A stretch of DNA of 64,000 nt from Omphiscola glabra. Lineage: Eukaryota; Mollusca; Gastropoda; Lymnaeidae. Below are positions 37,066 through 49,228 of the stretch, piece by piece; position 1 is the first letter of the stretch; every line of letters begins with the position of its first letter. The translations under genes were made by a program, and so were the position numbers. The stretch is from positions 34,291,736-34,355,735 of the forward strand of contig OZ024799.1 of NCBI GenBank assembly GCA_964017045.1, given 5' to 3'. The notes beneath the pieces are model-generated. The model saw only the letters and a list, made by a program, of their open reading frames with translations. It did not search any database and was not told the DNA's origin.

Positions 37066-37356
37066 TGTGCCATCTTTTCAGTCCCCAGTGCCATCATTTC
37101 AGTCCCCGGTGTCATCATTTCAGTCCCCGGTGCCATCATTTCAGTCCCCAGTGCCATCTTTTCAGTCCCCAGTGCCATCATTTCAGTCCCCAGTGCCATC
37201 TTTTCAGTCCCCAGTGCCATCATTTCAGTTCCTTGAGTGATCATTTCAGTTTCAGTCGCCAGTGCCATCATTTCAGTCCCTGGAGTGATCATTTCAGTTT
37301 CAGTCCCCAGTGCCATCATTTCAGTCCCCAGTGCCATCATTTCAGTCCCCTGTGTG
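37066..37356 (+). repeat. 21-bp minisatellite, open on both strands
   Basis: About 13 copies of a unit built on TTTCAGTCCCCAGTGCCATC, with two longer variants. 21 bp is seven codons, which produces long repeat-only frames on both strands (36897-37409 plus, 37044-37397 minus) without domain content. Confidence 0.92.
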
Positions 37357-37542
37357 ATTTTATAACTTGTTCTCTGAATTTGTTTTATCAGCTTCATTTA
37401 TTTGACTAAACGTTCAATATTTTCGGTGCATTAGATCACTAGGGAGATATTCTTTCCAAACTTTGAGGTTAATTAGGTCCAAAGTCATCCTTTTAAAAGT
37501 TCATTATTTTAGAGCATCCATGCTTGACCACGTCACCATTTG

Positions 37543-37624
37543 TTGACTATGTGTCAGACCATTTGTTGTCTATGTGTCAGACCATTTGTTGTCTTTGTGT
37601 CAGACCATTTGTTGTCTATGTGAC
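37543..37624 (+). repeat. 23-bp tandem repeat
   Basis: Nearly four copies of a unit containing ACCATTTGTTGTCTATGTGT. Confidence 0.85.
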
Positions 37625-38775
37625 AACACCAAGTAGTTGGATATACAAAGGCAAGAGCCTTCATGGGGATTCGTTTCAATATTATTAACCTCCATCATCT
37701 CAATCTTTATGAATTTTAAAGCAAGCAGCCAACCATAAAATTATTTTAAAGCTTTGCCAATATAAAGAAATTAGAATTTTGATGCCTACTTTGTATATCT
37801 CAATAAGAATTTATATTTTTGGCCTGAACAGGATTAAACCTGGAAGTAGAAAAGTTTGAACCCCACGAATGAACTGTAATCGATAAATTCATGCAAAGTG
37901 AAAAGTGATTCAACAAATAATATTTGTCTTTTGATACCGGTATGGTTTTGTACATGAAATTGTGACTCATCTGGTACATATTTAATCTCAACTGAAGGAA
38001 GCTAAAATGCAACACCTATGTAATTTAATTTAAAATGTTTAATTTTAGATCTTAACAAGATGTAGTTTGGAATACTATGTTTTACTGTTTTTGTGTTCTG
38101 CTCCATCGCCAAATTTATTTCTTAGTTATCTCCCTTTGACTATAGACTTCACCATGTTACAAATGACATTTTGGTTAATTATGACAGGCATTAATAGTCT
38201 CCAATCTATATACAAGGCTTTATGTTGTAAAAGAAAACATTCTGGAAGAACTTTTGTTCAAATGTTGAGTCAAGACTTTGACAATATAAGAAGTCCTAAG
38301 ATTCATTTATTCATATGATGGCAATGTTAGATACTAACAATCCAACACTTACAGTTCGTCTTCTTTCTCTTGTGTGAACAAAAGTAATTAACTACACATG
38401 AATGTTGAATTTTTTATTAATTGCTTTCATTATTTTTAAAATTGGGGGTTATTATTGTGTTATATGAGAAATATGATTTTTATGAAATAAAATAATGTCC
38501 CCCCATCTAAAGAACTTGGTTTGTCAGGATTTATTTTGTTGTTTCTTTATAGTGGGATAGGCTTATTATTTCAATAACTGATTTCTTTTTTTTCAGGGTT
38601 ATCATTATGACATAGATAAAATGGCACTGGTGGATACTATTATTTTAACATGAATAGTCTTAAACACAGACTTTAAGGTCATTAAAAAAAACAGACAAGT
38701 TCCAGTAAATCTACTATATCAAAACATGAGTGTTAAAGTTTAATACGTCTCAAGTTAACAAAGAAATTAACTTCA
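37625..38775. other. AT-rich sequence, nothing recognised
   Basis: No repeat boundaries or convincing coding sequence. The open frames at 37800-38015 and 38067-38318 show no domain. Confidence 0.45.
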
Positions 38776-38777
38776 TA

Positions 38778-38995
38778 GAGACAGAATATCAACAGGTTTT
38801 GGGGACAACTAAAGAGACAGAATATCAACAGGTTTTGTGTAGAACTAAAGAGACAGAATATCAAAAATTTTGTGTAAAACTAAAGAGACAGAATATCAAC
38901 GGGTTTTGTGTACAACTAAAGAGAGAGAATATCGACAGGTTTTGTGTAGAACTAAAGAGACAGAATATCGACAGGTTTTGTGTAGAACTAAATAT
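38778..38995 (+). repeat. 36-bp minisatellite
   Basis: About six copies of a unit containing GACAGAATATCAACAGGTTT and GTGTAGAACTAAAGA. The 12-codon period keeps one plus-strand frame open (38730-39089). Confidence 0.9.
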
Positions 38996-39091
38996 TCAAT
39001 ATATCAAACGGTGCATCGATGTTAACAGCTGGATTGTTGGATTCAATAAATGTTTCATATCAGTTAATAGATGCAATGTATTTTTATAATA

Positions 39092-39240
39092 AATGGCATG
39101 TGGTATCATCCAACACACGATATGTCAAGTCAGTGTTTGTGGCATGTGGTATAACCAAACACACGATATGTCAAGTCAGTGTTTGTGGCATGTGGTAGCA
39201 TCCAACACACGATATGTCAAGTCAGTGTTTGTGGCATGTG
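39092..39240 (+). repeat. 46-bp tandem repeat
   Basis: Just over three copies of a unit containing GGCATGTGGTA and CACACGATATGTCAAGTCAG. Confidence 0.9.
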
Positions 39241-39299
39241 TTCTACGCGGTTGTTTAGATTTTAATGTTTTAATTATTACATTTTTCAGGTTAATAAAT

Positions 39300-41797
39300 T
39301 AATATACGCTACTGTTTGTGACATCTTTGAGTCTGTAGTCTCTTATTATATTATTCCATGTCTATCCAATATATGGTATTGCCTGCCACCAGGCTAAATA
39401 CTCCTTAGCATTGACCTGTTAGCACGAGAGTGCTAATGAGGTTACCGTAACTAGGTGCATAAGTAAAGTATGGCACACATTCTTATTTTTTACGAGCCGT
39501 ACGTTACGGATTCCGTCATGGCGGTTGTGGAGCCTTGTCTTCGTCGTCTGCTGTATGACTTTTCATTTTACGGTTTCTACATGTGTTCCGAAAATAGCTG
39601 ACAAAAAAAATGTCCTGTTTCATCTCAGTCCTGGGACAGCGTTAATAAGAACGAAAAAGAAAACGAAAAAACTATAGGAGAGGGGTTCCCAACCCACGTG
39701 TTGCGAACCCAAATAGGATGAGTGGTTTTCTTTGGAGTTACCGGCCAGCAGTTTGTCGGGCAACATGTTAGTAAACGTCTACTTGTTGATTGTCTATGTA
39801 ACCTTTCTCGTTATATCAGTAGTTTTCTCAAACAAACAAACCCAAGATCACATATTGACGTTTAAATATAAATATACCTTTTCTCGAAACGTCAATTTTG
39901 TGTAGTTAAATTATTTATTTTGTAATTAAAAAATTTCTTGATCCTCGTCGTCGGAATGGTGTCTGAATGGCGTCTGGATGGTGTCTGAATCGTGTCTAAA
40001 TTGTGTCGGTGAAGAGGCCGCAGCAAATCGTCATAGATCCATCCACCACTGGTAGGCCCACCGCCCACCACCTTATTGTTTATGATGACGCGGGAAGGGA
40101 GGGGGTGTATATCCGGTAAGTAAAATGTAATTTAAACTGGCTTGTTGTCGAACACACCCTAAGATTATGTTCATTCTTATGTACAATGTTTACAACGATT
40201 CTTATATTTTAAATATCATGAGCCAAACATGAACCAAATATGAGCCAAACATGAGCCATACATGAACCATTATTGAAGTCAAAGCTGGAAAACATTTTCC
40301 GAAACTTCGCGTCCCATTAATACGGCGTGTAATGTGTATGCCATAAATTCCCTTTCAACCCAATTTGTATTGTCCCTGTGGATATAGCGTAGAATTTAAA
40401 CAAAATAGAATTATGAGTGGTTATCTCAATATTAGATATATGAGAAATGTATGAGAAAATAAGGGTGGTTAAATTTTGTGTTGTTTTTTTAGGGAAAAAA
40501 TACGTAAATTACTTCCAATTGAGATACATTAACACAGCAGTCATTTCAAAACCATCTTAATGCTTATAACTCATGTCAAGACGGCCTTGTTGGTTTTTAG
40601 TTGCTCGGGGAAGCCATATTTGTAATCGCTTTGTTATTGAGATTCTTAAAATAAATAGCGCTTCGTCATGTTTGAGGGTTATCTGCTCCCACCTTGGATG
40701 GAAACCGATCAGATATGAGATGATTAGCGTGGTTCACATCAATAGCACACGAGACTAAAACCTTTCATTAAACCCTGTGTTGTGGATAAAGAGGTGTGTA
40801 ACATGTCTTAAGTTTAGCACATGACAAAAGATAGATCAAAAGTCAAACAAAGTTCCATAGTATTTGTTTGAAAACGCTATCATAGCAAATGTGGTATCCG
40901 ATTCCTAGCGGTATATGTAACCTTGTTACTGTTCCAGAATTGTTTATGTAATTTGTGCGAGTCGGGGGGGGGGGGGGGGGGGGGGGGTTATTATGTATTA
41001 CTAAAAAAATATCCTGCACGTGTAGACTTTTTTTGGTAAGAGTTTTGTTTTGATAGGTTAGGGTTAGAGAGTTATTTGGTTGTGGGAGAAAGTTGTAACA
41101 TGTGAGCTCTTCTATTTCGTCTTTCAGTTTAGCGATGATACACACATGATACGACATCGGCCGTAGGAAATTCACTACACCAGTTATTAGCACGGCAAGG
41201 TCAAGGTCGTACCAGAAGGGGCCACTTCACGTCATATTGGCTGTGTCAAGTGTCCGGAAGGTCATTTAGCACTTGGACATTTTTGCCCTACATAATTCAT
41301 TCAAAATTTGGTCTACTTTATAAGGAACCGCCATTTGCTTCAGTGGGCCCCATTCTTAACACTTTCAACCAGCGGTGGTTTGGAGCCGGTTCGGTCAGGT
41401 CAGGTTCGTGCGAACCGTTAGTTCAAAATAATAAATATGCCTAAAATCAAGTACTAATTTTAAAAAAATCAAAATTTATACTAACTGCGAACCCTTTGTT
41501 ACGAATTTGGCAATACACCGCTGCCTTCAACACAATTTATCTTCTGACTAACTACTCTAGTTCTCAACTACTTAGTTTATCTACGGCCAAGTATAGCTAC
41601 ATACGATCTTTTCGAGCTGACCTACGGCCCACTCTAGCTAATCTAAGAGATCTTTTGAACAATTTAAAAAATCTGCACCTTGGTTCTATTTTTATCGAAA
41701 CGTATGAAGAGCTTATTTTCAAAACAGGGTATCCACTATATTTTAAAGAATTTTAAAAACTTTACATTTTTGTAGAGCAACCCAGGTTCCTTTAGGA
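39300..41797. other. No supportable gene; low-complexity patches
   Basis: Holds a GAATGG/GTGTCTG-like imperfect repeat near 39955-40005, an ATGAGCCAAAC repeat at 40218-40270, and a G run of about 24 bases at 40964-40987. A 27-codon frame at 39518 (MAVVEPCLRRLLYDF start) in CpG-containing sequence could be a first exon but has no downstream support. Confidence 0.45.
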
Positions 41798-41985
41798 CAG
41801 TGATTCTCAGCCTTCTTATGGCCACTTCCGGTCATCGTGTTGTGGCGACCCCCCAGCCACAAAATTATTTTCGGTTATACTTCATAACTATAGAGCATAT
41901 GTGTTTTCAGACGGTCTTAGGCGACCCTTGGGAAAGGGTCGTGCGACCCCCTAAGGGGTCGCGACCCACAGGTTGAGAACCGCTG
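41798..41985. mobile_element. SPIN-like hAT MITE, copy 1
   Basis: 188 bp beginning CAGTGATTCTCAGCC and ending GGTTGAGAACCGCTG, with a perfect 8-bp duplication CTTTAGGA at 41790-41797 and 41986-41993. The interior has CACAAAATTATTTTC, GTCTTAGGCGACCC and GGGTCGCGACCCACAGG, which I recognise from nonautonomous SPIN elements. No coding capacity. Confidence 0.92.
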
Positions 41986-42146
41986 CTTTAGGACATGGTA
42001 AATTTTATATACTAAACACATTATATTCCTATTTTATTCTTGACTAAAACGGATTTAATTCTCTAAACCATTTATTAATTTTTTGTAAAAAGTTGAATAA
42101 TCTCAAAATTGCCCAAATGGATATACAGCATTTTGAAAATCAGCTC

Positions 42147-42235
42147 TTCATATTTATAGAATCAATATTTATAGAATCAATATTTATAGAATCAATATTT
42201 ATAGAATCAATATTTATAGAATCAATATTTATAGC
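42147..42235 (+). repeat. 15-bp tandem repeat
   Basis: About six copies of TATTTATAGAATCAA. Confidence 0.95.
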
Positions 42236-42524
42236 AACGAATTAAATCAAGGTACAAATGTATTCTCGCAAATATGATCTGTTTATTCGTATAAGCCAAA
42301 AATAATTAATTTTATTTATAAGAATGAGTTGTCCTGCTCGTCGATGTTGCGCCCCACTTCAAGTGGCACCCACGGTACGTACCGAGACTTGCCCCAGCCT
42401 CGGTACACCCCTGGTCCAGAAGTCAGCAACCTTTGGGGCAGAGGTCATTCAGGGTTCCTGGAAATTGGAAACCATTTTTTTCAAGATTGTAAATGACGAC
42501 ACCTCTGTGGATAGACTTTTCTAG

Positions 42525-42655
42525 AACTAGGCAAAATCTGGAACGATGCTATTCCAGAACTAGACTAATCTAGAACTAGTCTAATCTAGAATTAGACTAA
42601 TCTAGAACTAGGCTATTCTAGAACTAGCCTAATCTAGAACTAAACTAATCTGACT
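42525..42655 (+). repeat. Imperfect CTAGAACTAG-rich repeat
   Basis: Eight or so diverged copies of a motif near CTAGAACTAGACTAAT; strongly self-complementary around TCTAGA. Confidence 0.75.
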
Positions 42656-42944
42656 TAATCTATGGAATAGTTCTATTTCTCTCGTATTTCTTTTCTAGTT
42701 AGAACAAAATCTTCTGTTGAAACATGCAAACTTAGAACTATTTAAACAGTTCGCGAATTGTCAACAGCCATGGATTCATGGCAATATCCAATAAAATAAC
42801 CCGATTAATTATTTCTCCAAAAGCAATTTAGGAAAACCGACAAAATTTCGTGATTTTAGTCAACAGAATTGTTTTTGTTTTCTATTAGTGACGTCAATTA
42901 ATGGAATTTTTAAACGTCGTAAACATTTGTTGTGACGGCGCTAA

Positions 42945-43220
42945 GACGGACAGAAGGAAGCAGTATTCTATGACCAGCTATCAGACAAGGGCACTGAGTG
43001 CTGTAGTACGCCATGCCCTAAGACGGACAGAAGGAAGTAGAATTATATGACCCGGTATCAGAGCAGTGCACTGAGTGCTGCAATACGCCATGCCCTAAGA
43101 AGGACAGAAGGACGCACAATTCCATGACCAGGTATCAGAGCAGTGCACTGAGTGCTGCAGAACGCCATGCCCTAAGACCATGTATCAGACTAGTGCACTG
43201 AGTGCTGCAGTACGCCATGT
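42945..43220 (+). repeat. About 75-bp minisatellite
   Basis: Four diverged copies containing CGCCATGCCCTAAGACGGAC and GCACTGAGTGCTGCA; the last copy is shortened. Confidence 0.85.
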
Positions 43221-43267
43221 CAGTAACTTGTCGATCTAACACAGAACTCAGCAAAGAAATGTTTGTG

Positions 43268-43335
43268 ATGACGTGTGACTAAATGACTAATGACGTGTGA
43301 CTAAATGACTAATGACGTGTGACTAAATGACTAAT
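43268..43335 (+). repeat. 22-bp tandem repeat
   Basis: Three copies of a unit built on TGACGTGTGACTAAATGACT. Confidence 0.9.
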
Positions 43336-43878
43336 CTTTAGGAATGTGTCAGACCCGCGCTTCACAGGACGGGTGCCTAGTCTTAGTCTTGTGGCTCAAT
43401 GGGATCTTAGGGTGTGACTGGAAAATGGCTTTTTCTTGTCAGCCAGGCGCAATTTAAAACCCGAAAAAAATAACGGTAAATATTAGATGCTGACCCGGAC
43501 ACCCGGAAATGCCGAGTATTAACACACCCGTCACCTACCCGGACCAGTCAAGAAGACGTAACCGGGTCCAGGTGTTCAAAAATAGTTATCTTCCTATTTT
43601 CTATAATGTATTCCGCCCAATGGGGTGAACTGAAATGTGCATTTTTGAACCAGTCGCCATCTTTTTTTACATAATTTTGTGTACATTTGATCTGAAATAC
43701 ATAAATAATAACAGAGGACTGACAAGCATTTGGTGCGAAACTAAATGTTAGCTAAGTGAAACTGCTAAGCTCTTAAAACGATAACGTACTTGCTGTCAAT
43801 TTGGTTTAGATATTTGTCTCAGCAAGATGCATATCTTTGGTTACGACCATGACACTTTCTATTATTTTATTCCATGTG
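43336..43878. other. No gene recognised
   Basis: Mixed sequence with an ACCCGG-rich patch (43490-43570). No coding or element boundaries seen. Confidence 0.5.
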
Positions 43879-44394
43879 CTGACTGGCTGATGATACTGAC
43901 TGGCTGATGATACTGACTGGCTGATGATACTGACTGGCTGATGATACTGACTGGCTGATGATACTGACTGGCTGATGATACTGACTGGCTGATGATACTG
44001 ACTGGCTGATGATACTGACTGGCTGATTATACTGACTGGCTGATGATACTGACTGGCTGTCGATACTGACTGGCTGATGATACTGACTGGCTGATTATAC
44101 TGACTGGCTGATTATACTGACTGGCTGATGATACTGACTGGCTGATTATACTGACTGGCTGATGATACTGACTGGCTGACTATACTGACTGGCTGTCGAT
44201 ACTGACTGGCTGATTATACTGACTGGCTGATGATACTGACTGGCTGATTATACTGACTGGCTGATGATACTGACTGGCTGTCGATACTGACTGGCTGATG
44301 ATACTGACTGGCTGATGATACTGACTGGCTGATGATACTGACTGGCTGATGATACTGACTGGCTGATGATACTGACTGGCTGTCGATACTGAGT
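43879..44394 (+). repeat. 17-bp minisatellite
   Basis: About 30 copies of CTGACTGGCTGATGATA, with GATTATA, GTCGATA and GACTATA variants interspersed. A minus-strand frame through its end (44180-44434) is repeat-only. Confidence 0.95.
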
Positions 44395-44694
44395 CGCTCA
44401 AGTTTGTGTCTGGGTCATTTCTAAATTCTGTCATTAGAATTCACAAATATTCATGTAATCAAACATTCAGTTAGTAAGTGAAACTATAGGAAGTGTTATA
44501 TTACATGGCAAATATTACATGGCAAATATTGCATCTTAAGAAAATACCCTGCGGGTCCTAGTCCGGTTGTTACAAGAAAGATGTATCATCTGATATTCTA
44601 TAATGTGTTCCAACCAATCGAGAGATGTGAAAAGTTCATAAACAGAATCAGTGGTGACAACGAAGGCATCGAGGTGGAAGGCTTCAAATATATA

Positions 44695-44892
44695 TCATAT
44701 AATATCTGCCATATAATAAATACCATGTAATAAATACCATGTAATATATGCCATGTAATATTTGCCATGCAATGTATGCAATATAATATTTGCTATGTAA
44801 TATTTACCATGTAATATATGTCATGTAATATATACCATGTAATATATACAATGTAATAATATGCCATGTAACATATGCCATTTAATATATAC
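44695..44892 (+). repeat. 14-bp AT-rich minisatellite, left half
   Basis: Degenerate copies of TAATATATGCCATG. The same repeat resumes at 45506, after a LINE fragment; the two halves were probably one array. Confidence 0.85.
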
Positions 44893-45505
44893 TATGTAAA
44901 GAAGAGGCTGATGTCTGCATTCGTTCTATCACGCATGGACTACTGCGATGCTCTCATGGTGGGTCTTCCAGCTACGCTCCTGGATAAAATTAAAAAAGCA
45001 CAGAATAATGCGGCTCGAATTGTTCTTCGTAAACGCAAATGCGACCATGCTCAAACTCTTCTGAGAGAACTGCATTGGCTGACGGTCCGCGCTCGCATAG
45101 AGTACAAAATTGCAACTCTGTGCTACCGCTGCTTGCATGACCTGGCGCCGTCCTATCTCCAAGCGCTCATGACGCCTTATGTACCCACTAGACAACTCCG
45201 TTCATCCGATAGTGGCAAACTCTCGATACCGCGTGTTCGACTTGAGACTTACGGAAAGCGCACGTTCGCATTTGCTGGCCCAACCATTTGGAACACCCTT
45301 CCTGACGCTCTCAGACACAGCCAGACGCTGGAGTCCTTCAAGACAGATTTAAAAACTCATCTATTTTGCAAACACCTTCTGGGGTGAAGTTGTCTACCAT
45401 CTTTTTCAGCTAGTTCTTACTCCCAGCTTTGTTTTTGTACCGCGCTTCGAGCCTTTGGGGATGAAGCGTGATTTTTCAAATGAACTTTATTATTATTATT
45501 ATTAT
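44893..45505 (+). pseudogene. 5'-truncated LINE (non-LTR retrotransposon) fragment
   Basis: Encodes the C-terminal end of a reverse-transcriptase ORF in one open frame to 45387: RLMSAFVLSRMDYCDALMVG, KIKKAQNNAARIVLRKRKC, LRELHWLTVRARIEYKIATL, CYRCLHDLAPSYLQAL, then FAGPTIWNTLPDALRHSQTL and FKTDLKTHLF. A short 3' UTR with CGCGCTTCGAGCCTTTGGGG ends in an ATT tail. The domain core (palm with FADD) is missing, so it is a dead 5'-truncated copy. The open frame suggests recent insertion. Same family as 21034-21890. Confidence 0.93.
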
Positions 45506-45611
45506 ATATACCATATAATATATGCCATGTAATATCTGCCTTGTAATATATGCCTTGTAATATATGCCATGTAATATATGCTATGTAATATATGCCATGT
45601 AATATATGTCC
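45506..45611 (+). repeat. 14-bp AT-rich minisatellite, right half
   Basis: Continues the TAATATATGCCATG-type repeat seen at 44695-44892. Confidence 0.85.
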
Positions 45612-45647
45612 TGTATTCTTCCATCAGTATTAAATGTTTCACGAAAT

Positions 45648-45830
45648 CGGCGGTCCTCAACCTTCCTAATGCCACGACCCCTTAATGCAGTTCTTCATTT
45701 TGTGGTGACCCCCAACCATAAAATTATTTTCATTGCTACTTCACAAATATGTGTTTTCCGATGGTCTTAGGCGACCCCTGTAAGGGTCATTCGACCCCCA
45801 AAGGGGGCGCGACCCACAGGCTGAGAACTG
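45648..45830. mobile_element. SPIN-like hAT MITE, copy 2
   Basis: Starts CGGCGGTCCTCAACCTTCC (first bases mutated from CAG) and ends CAGGCTGAGAACTG. The interior matches the copies at 41798 and 60620 (ACCATAAAATTATTTTC, GTCTTAGGCGACCC, GACCCCCAAAGG). The right terminus is altered where the GC-rich repeat inserted next to it, so no clean duplication is seen. Confidence 0.85.
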
Positions 45831-45844
45831 TTTCACTGAAAATG

Positions 45845-46426
45845 TCGCATAAGAGATGGAGTCGGTGGGCCGTCGAGCGTGAGCTCTTAATGCCCCCCCC
45901 CCGGCGCCCACCCCCACACAGTCCAGAGCACTGAAGGACTTAACCCGACTCCAGCCCGTGCGGGAGGGCGCCGGGAACTTCCCCCTTGACCTAGGGGAGG
46001 CCCGGTCGACCGAGGACGCTGCGTTTAAAGCGTCCGCAGTCCACTCTCTGTGGGTCAGGACGGCTTTGCTTCCACTCCGGGGGGTTGGTGTTGCGTTACC
46101 ACTCCCCACCGCCCAGGGAGTCTTTCGGTCGGGACGTTGGTAGTGGCGGGACGAAACGGTTGCCTAGGAGCGGCTTTCTCACGGCCGCGTAGCTAAAATC
46201 ATCGGCATGGGTTTTGAGGGCCACCCAAGCCTCATATCCATTAACAGCAACTAGTAATCATGTTAGTGGCAGCTCCCGTTGCGTTGGGAGTCATGCGTTT
46301 GGCCGGGGTTTTTTAGCTTCGGGTGGACAAGTCCCCCCTACTAGTCTGCCACGCCACGAAGAGGCAAAACCCCATGTGGACGCCCCCAAGTCTCCTCGAG
46401 GACGCTGCCGCTTACGCGGCACAGTA
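45845..46426 (+). repeat. GC-rich dispersed repeat, copy 2
   Basis: Related to 300-695 through GGGCCGTCGAGC and GGGACGAAACGGTTGCCTAG (about 46149-46168). It is flanked by CTGTTTCACTGAAAATG at 45828-45844 and CTGTTTCACTAAATG at 46427-46441, a probable target-site duplication of retroposon type. Overlapping open frames on both strands are composition effects. Confidence 0.68.
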
Positions 46427-46441
46427 CTGTTTCACTAAATG

Positions 46442-47609
46442 TTTCGCTTTCTATTATGTCGTTATTGTTTATGAAAACTTTAGACAAAAAGATTTGTTTT
46501 ATAAAAATAGATTATTTTACTTGGAGTAGTGTGGGGTGGGCCGCTGGCTGGTGAGGGGGTGGGTTGGGACGTTGGCTGTCGAGGAGTTGGGGAAATCAAT
46601 CCATCGAACAATGGGGTTAGAATGTGAGGAATGTCAATAGGACAAGCTCAACCACACAAGTAGAACACACTAAACTTGTTAGATGCTAGCTCATTTTTGT
46701 GGGACAATAATAGAATGGAATGTAGAATTTTCATCAAAAAGGGAAAGAAACAAATTATTTATTAATAATATTATATTTAAAAAGATATCAATAAATTCAA
46801 TGGCATGTTATTATAAGTCGATGTTATAAGTCGATGTTAAAAGTGACTTAACAATTTCAATTAAAGAAACGTTTCCCTGTTTCTCTACACAATAGCTGTT
46901 AACAGATGCTAGTGTTTTACATTTTAAGTTAGTCTGAGCTTGCTGGGGCAGTGTCATGAATTTTTCCTGTCTTTTATCTTTGAGCTCATTTGATTTTTTT
47001 CTTTTTTTTTTTTTTTTTTAAAATGAGCCGGGTCCGGCCTGGCGGTAGAGAAATTGGACAGGCCGCCAAGAGCAGGGCAGCGTCGAAGACGTTACGAGAT
47101 GAACAGACAGCAAAATTCATGCCAAATAGACCCTTGTGTGGCCTTTGCTTTTATAATATAATTACAACTTAGAATAATTATTGTGGCTCTAATAGATACA
47201 ATTGTTACTTTCATACCAGTTATTAAGGATGCAACAATAACAAATATCACCCAAATGTTTCTGGGTTATCGTCATACTAATCATCTAATGCTTTGTGTTT
47301 TCGTAAAAGCTGGCAACATATCCCTGTATTAAGATTTAGCCTAGTACCAACACACTAGTCTTTCCGTGCTGGTGACGTAATTATTGCGTTCGGCAACCAA
47401 CATGCCTCACCCCCATTGGTGGGGGAAATTATTATTTTTTTAACGGGGTCTCTTAAAATTGTTGTTCAGGCGGGTCTCGACGGAGAATCGCAAAAGACAA
47501 CTAAATTGGTTGTCTAAATCATAAAAGTCAACAGATCTGCTGTAGGCCTACTACAAAAATATTATACGAACCCGTGATACATGCACACCATGTTATTTCG
47601 CCAATAACA
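46442..47609. other. No supportable gene
   Basis: Contains a T run at 46996-47019 followed by a short frame MSRVRPGGREIGQAAKSR (from about 47023), GC-rich for about 80 bp. It faintly resembles a histone H2A start but breaks off at once. Otherwise AT-rich. Confidence 0.4.
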
Positions 47610-47950
47610 ATGTTAATCAGCATGATTATGATTAATTTCAACAATGTCTATCGGCGTGATTATGATTTATTTCAACAATGTTTATCAGCATGGTTAGGAT
47701 TAATTTCAACAATGTTTATCAGCATGATTATGATTAATTTCAACAATGTTTATCAGCATGATTATGATTGATTTCAACAATGTTTATCAGCATGATTATG
47801 ATTAATTTCAACAATGTTTATCTGCATGATTATGATTAATTTCAACAATGTTTATCTGCATGATCATGATTGATTTCAACAATATTTATCTGCATGATTA
47901 TGATTAATTTCAACAATGTTTATCTGCATGATTATGATTAAGTTCAATAT
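47610..47950 (+). repeat. 34-bp minisatellite
   Basis: About ten copies of a unit containing TTTATCAGCATGATTATGAT and TAATTTCAACAATG. CAGCATG and CTGCATG variants are clustered in the left and right halves. Confidence 0.92.
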
Positions 47951-48384
47951 CTGAATGATTTGAAAAGCCTAAGTTTCCTTATTTAAAAAAAAAAATAAAA
48001 CAAAAATAATAATGGACGTATTACTTTTTCCTAGGTTTATTCAATATTATTCACCTTTGCACAAGACAACATTGATGAGCATGATAATGATAAATCAAAA
48101 TGAATATCACAAATGAATGGATAGAATAAACCTAGGGTTCCAAATTTTATTTTTGAAAAAAATTAAAAGAAAAATAATGATATAAATATTACCATTCGAT
48201 TGGTTTTTCTTCCATTGAACTGTTGACATTTGTCTAGACCTAGTTGAATTTTTTTTTTTTTTGGAAATAAATGAAAGGTTGGTCATCATGCAACTGTGAG
48301 AAGTTTTCGCAGAGTATTAGTCATATAACATACGATGACGGCAAGACGTCCAGCAATAGTGAATATCTGACTTCTGTTAGATCA

Positions 48385-48470
48385 CCAAAAACCTCAGTCA
48401 CTTTCAGCCGAAACCGAAATTAAACCGAAAGATAACTTTTCTGTTTCGGCCGAAACCGAAATTAGGTCAC
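48385..48470. mobile_element. Fragment of CCGAAACCGAAATT repeat
   Basis: Carries GCCGAAACCGAAATTAAACC, also present in the complete element at 60053-60285. Ends not definable. Confidence 0.5.
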
Positions 48471-48825
48471 ATGATATCAATTCCGCCTGGCGAGGCCAAT
48501 TTCCCAGATGCTAATAGATTATGTCAGTGACGTAATCAAAGGCATGTGATATAGCATTACGCGTGGTATCGATCCGCTGGAACAAATATTCTGCTCCTGA
48601 CTTTCGCTTCGTTCCACTTGAAGAATTAGGTTGGCCCTTCTGGTATTCGATCTCTTTTTTAGAATAATTCCACAAACGAGTATAATTCTCCGAAATTGTA
48701 CCATCGATCCATGAAATAGAACTGGTGACATGTTTCATCGGGTCATATCGATCCGTGGCTGATAGTTCACTGGGTCAATTTTGTCATCGCTGTCTCACCT
48801 GGTAGTTATGCTTCTAAATATAGGG

Positions 48826-48915
48826 CAGTGTTTTCTAAAGTGGTGGTCTGCGGAACCGAACCGGTCGGCGAGCATTAAGTTACCGGTCCGCACAACATGA
48901 TACAAGAAACTGGAT
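48826..48915. mobile_element. Possible hAT terminus
   Basis: Begins CAGTGTTTTCTAAAGTGGTG and continues with a GGAACCGAACCGG palindromic patch, as in Charlie-like hAT ends. No matching right end was found. Confidence 0.3.
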
Positions 48916-49009
48916 AAAGTTAAATAAAGTTAAACAGCAAAAACACTTACCAGGGCTAGCATTAAATTCTCTCGCATTGGCTGATCATGGAGTTAAAATT
49001 TAATTTTAT

Positions 49010-49172
49010 ACACAATCAGTTGTCTACAATATGGATAGTTTTGTGGTCGTATCAGTTGTCTACACTGGATAACACTGGATAGTTTTGTGGTCGTATGCTA
49101 GTTTCTGACTGGATAGTTTTGTTGTCGTATCAGTTGTCTACACTGGATAACACTGGATAGTTTTGTGGTCGT
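49010..49172 (+). repeat. Compound tandem repeat
   Basis: Irregular copies of CAGTTGTCTACACTGGATAA and GGATAGTTTTGTGGTCGTAT. Confidence 0.8.
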
Positions 49173-49228
49173 CTGCTAGTTTCTGGATTCCCCGCACCAA
49201 TCAGCACGAAATACAAATGTCTTTACAA

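Noticed and set aside
39518..39601. 27-codon frame MAVVEPCLRRLLYDF... as a possible first exon of another gene
   Set aside because: No promoter, donor or downstream exon could be tied to it.
47023..47110. Short frame starting MSRVRPGGREIGQAAKSR that hints at a histone H2A N-terminus
   Set aside because: Similarity covers only about 20 residues with mismatches, then stops; too weak to call a pseudogene.
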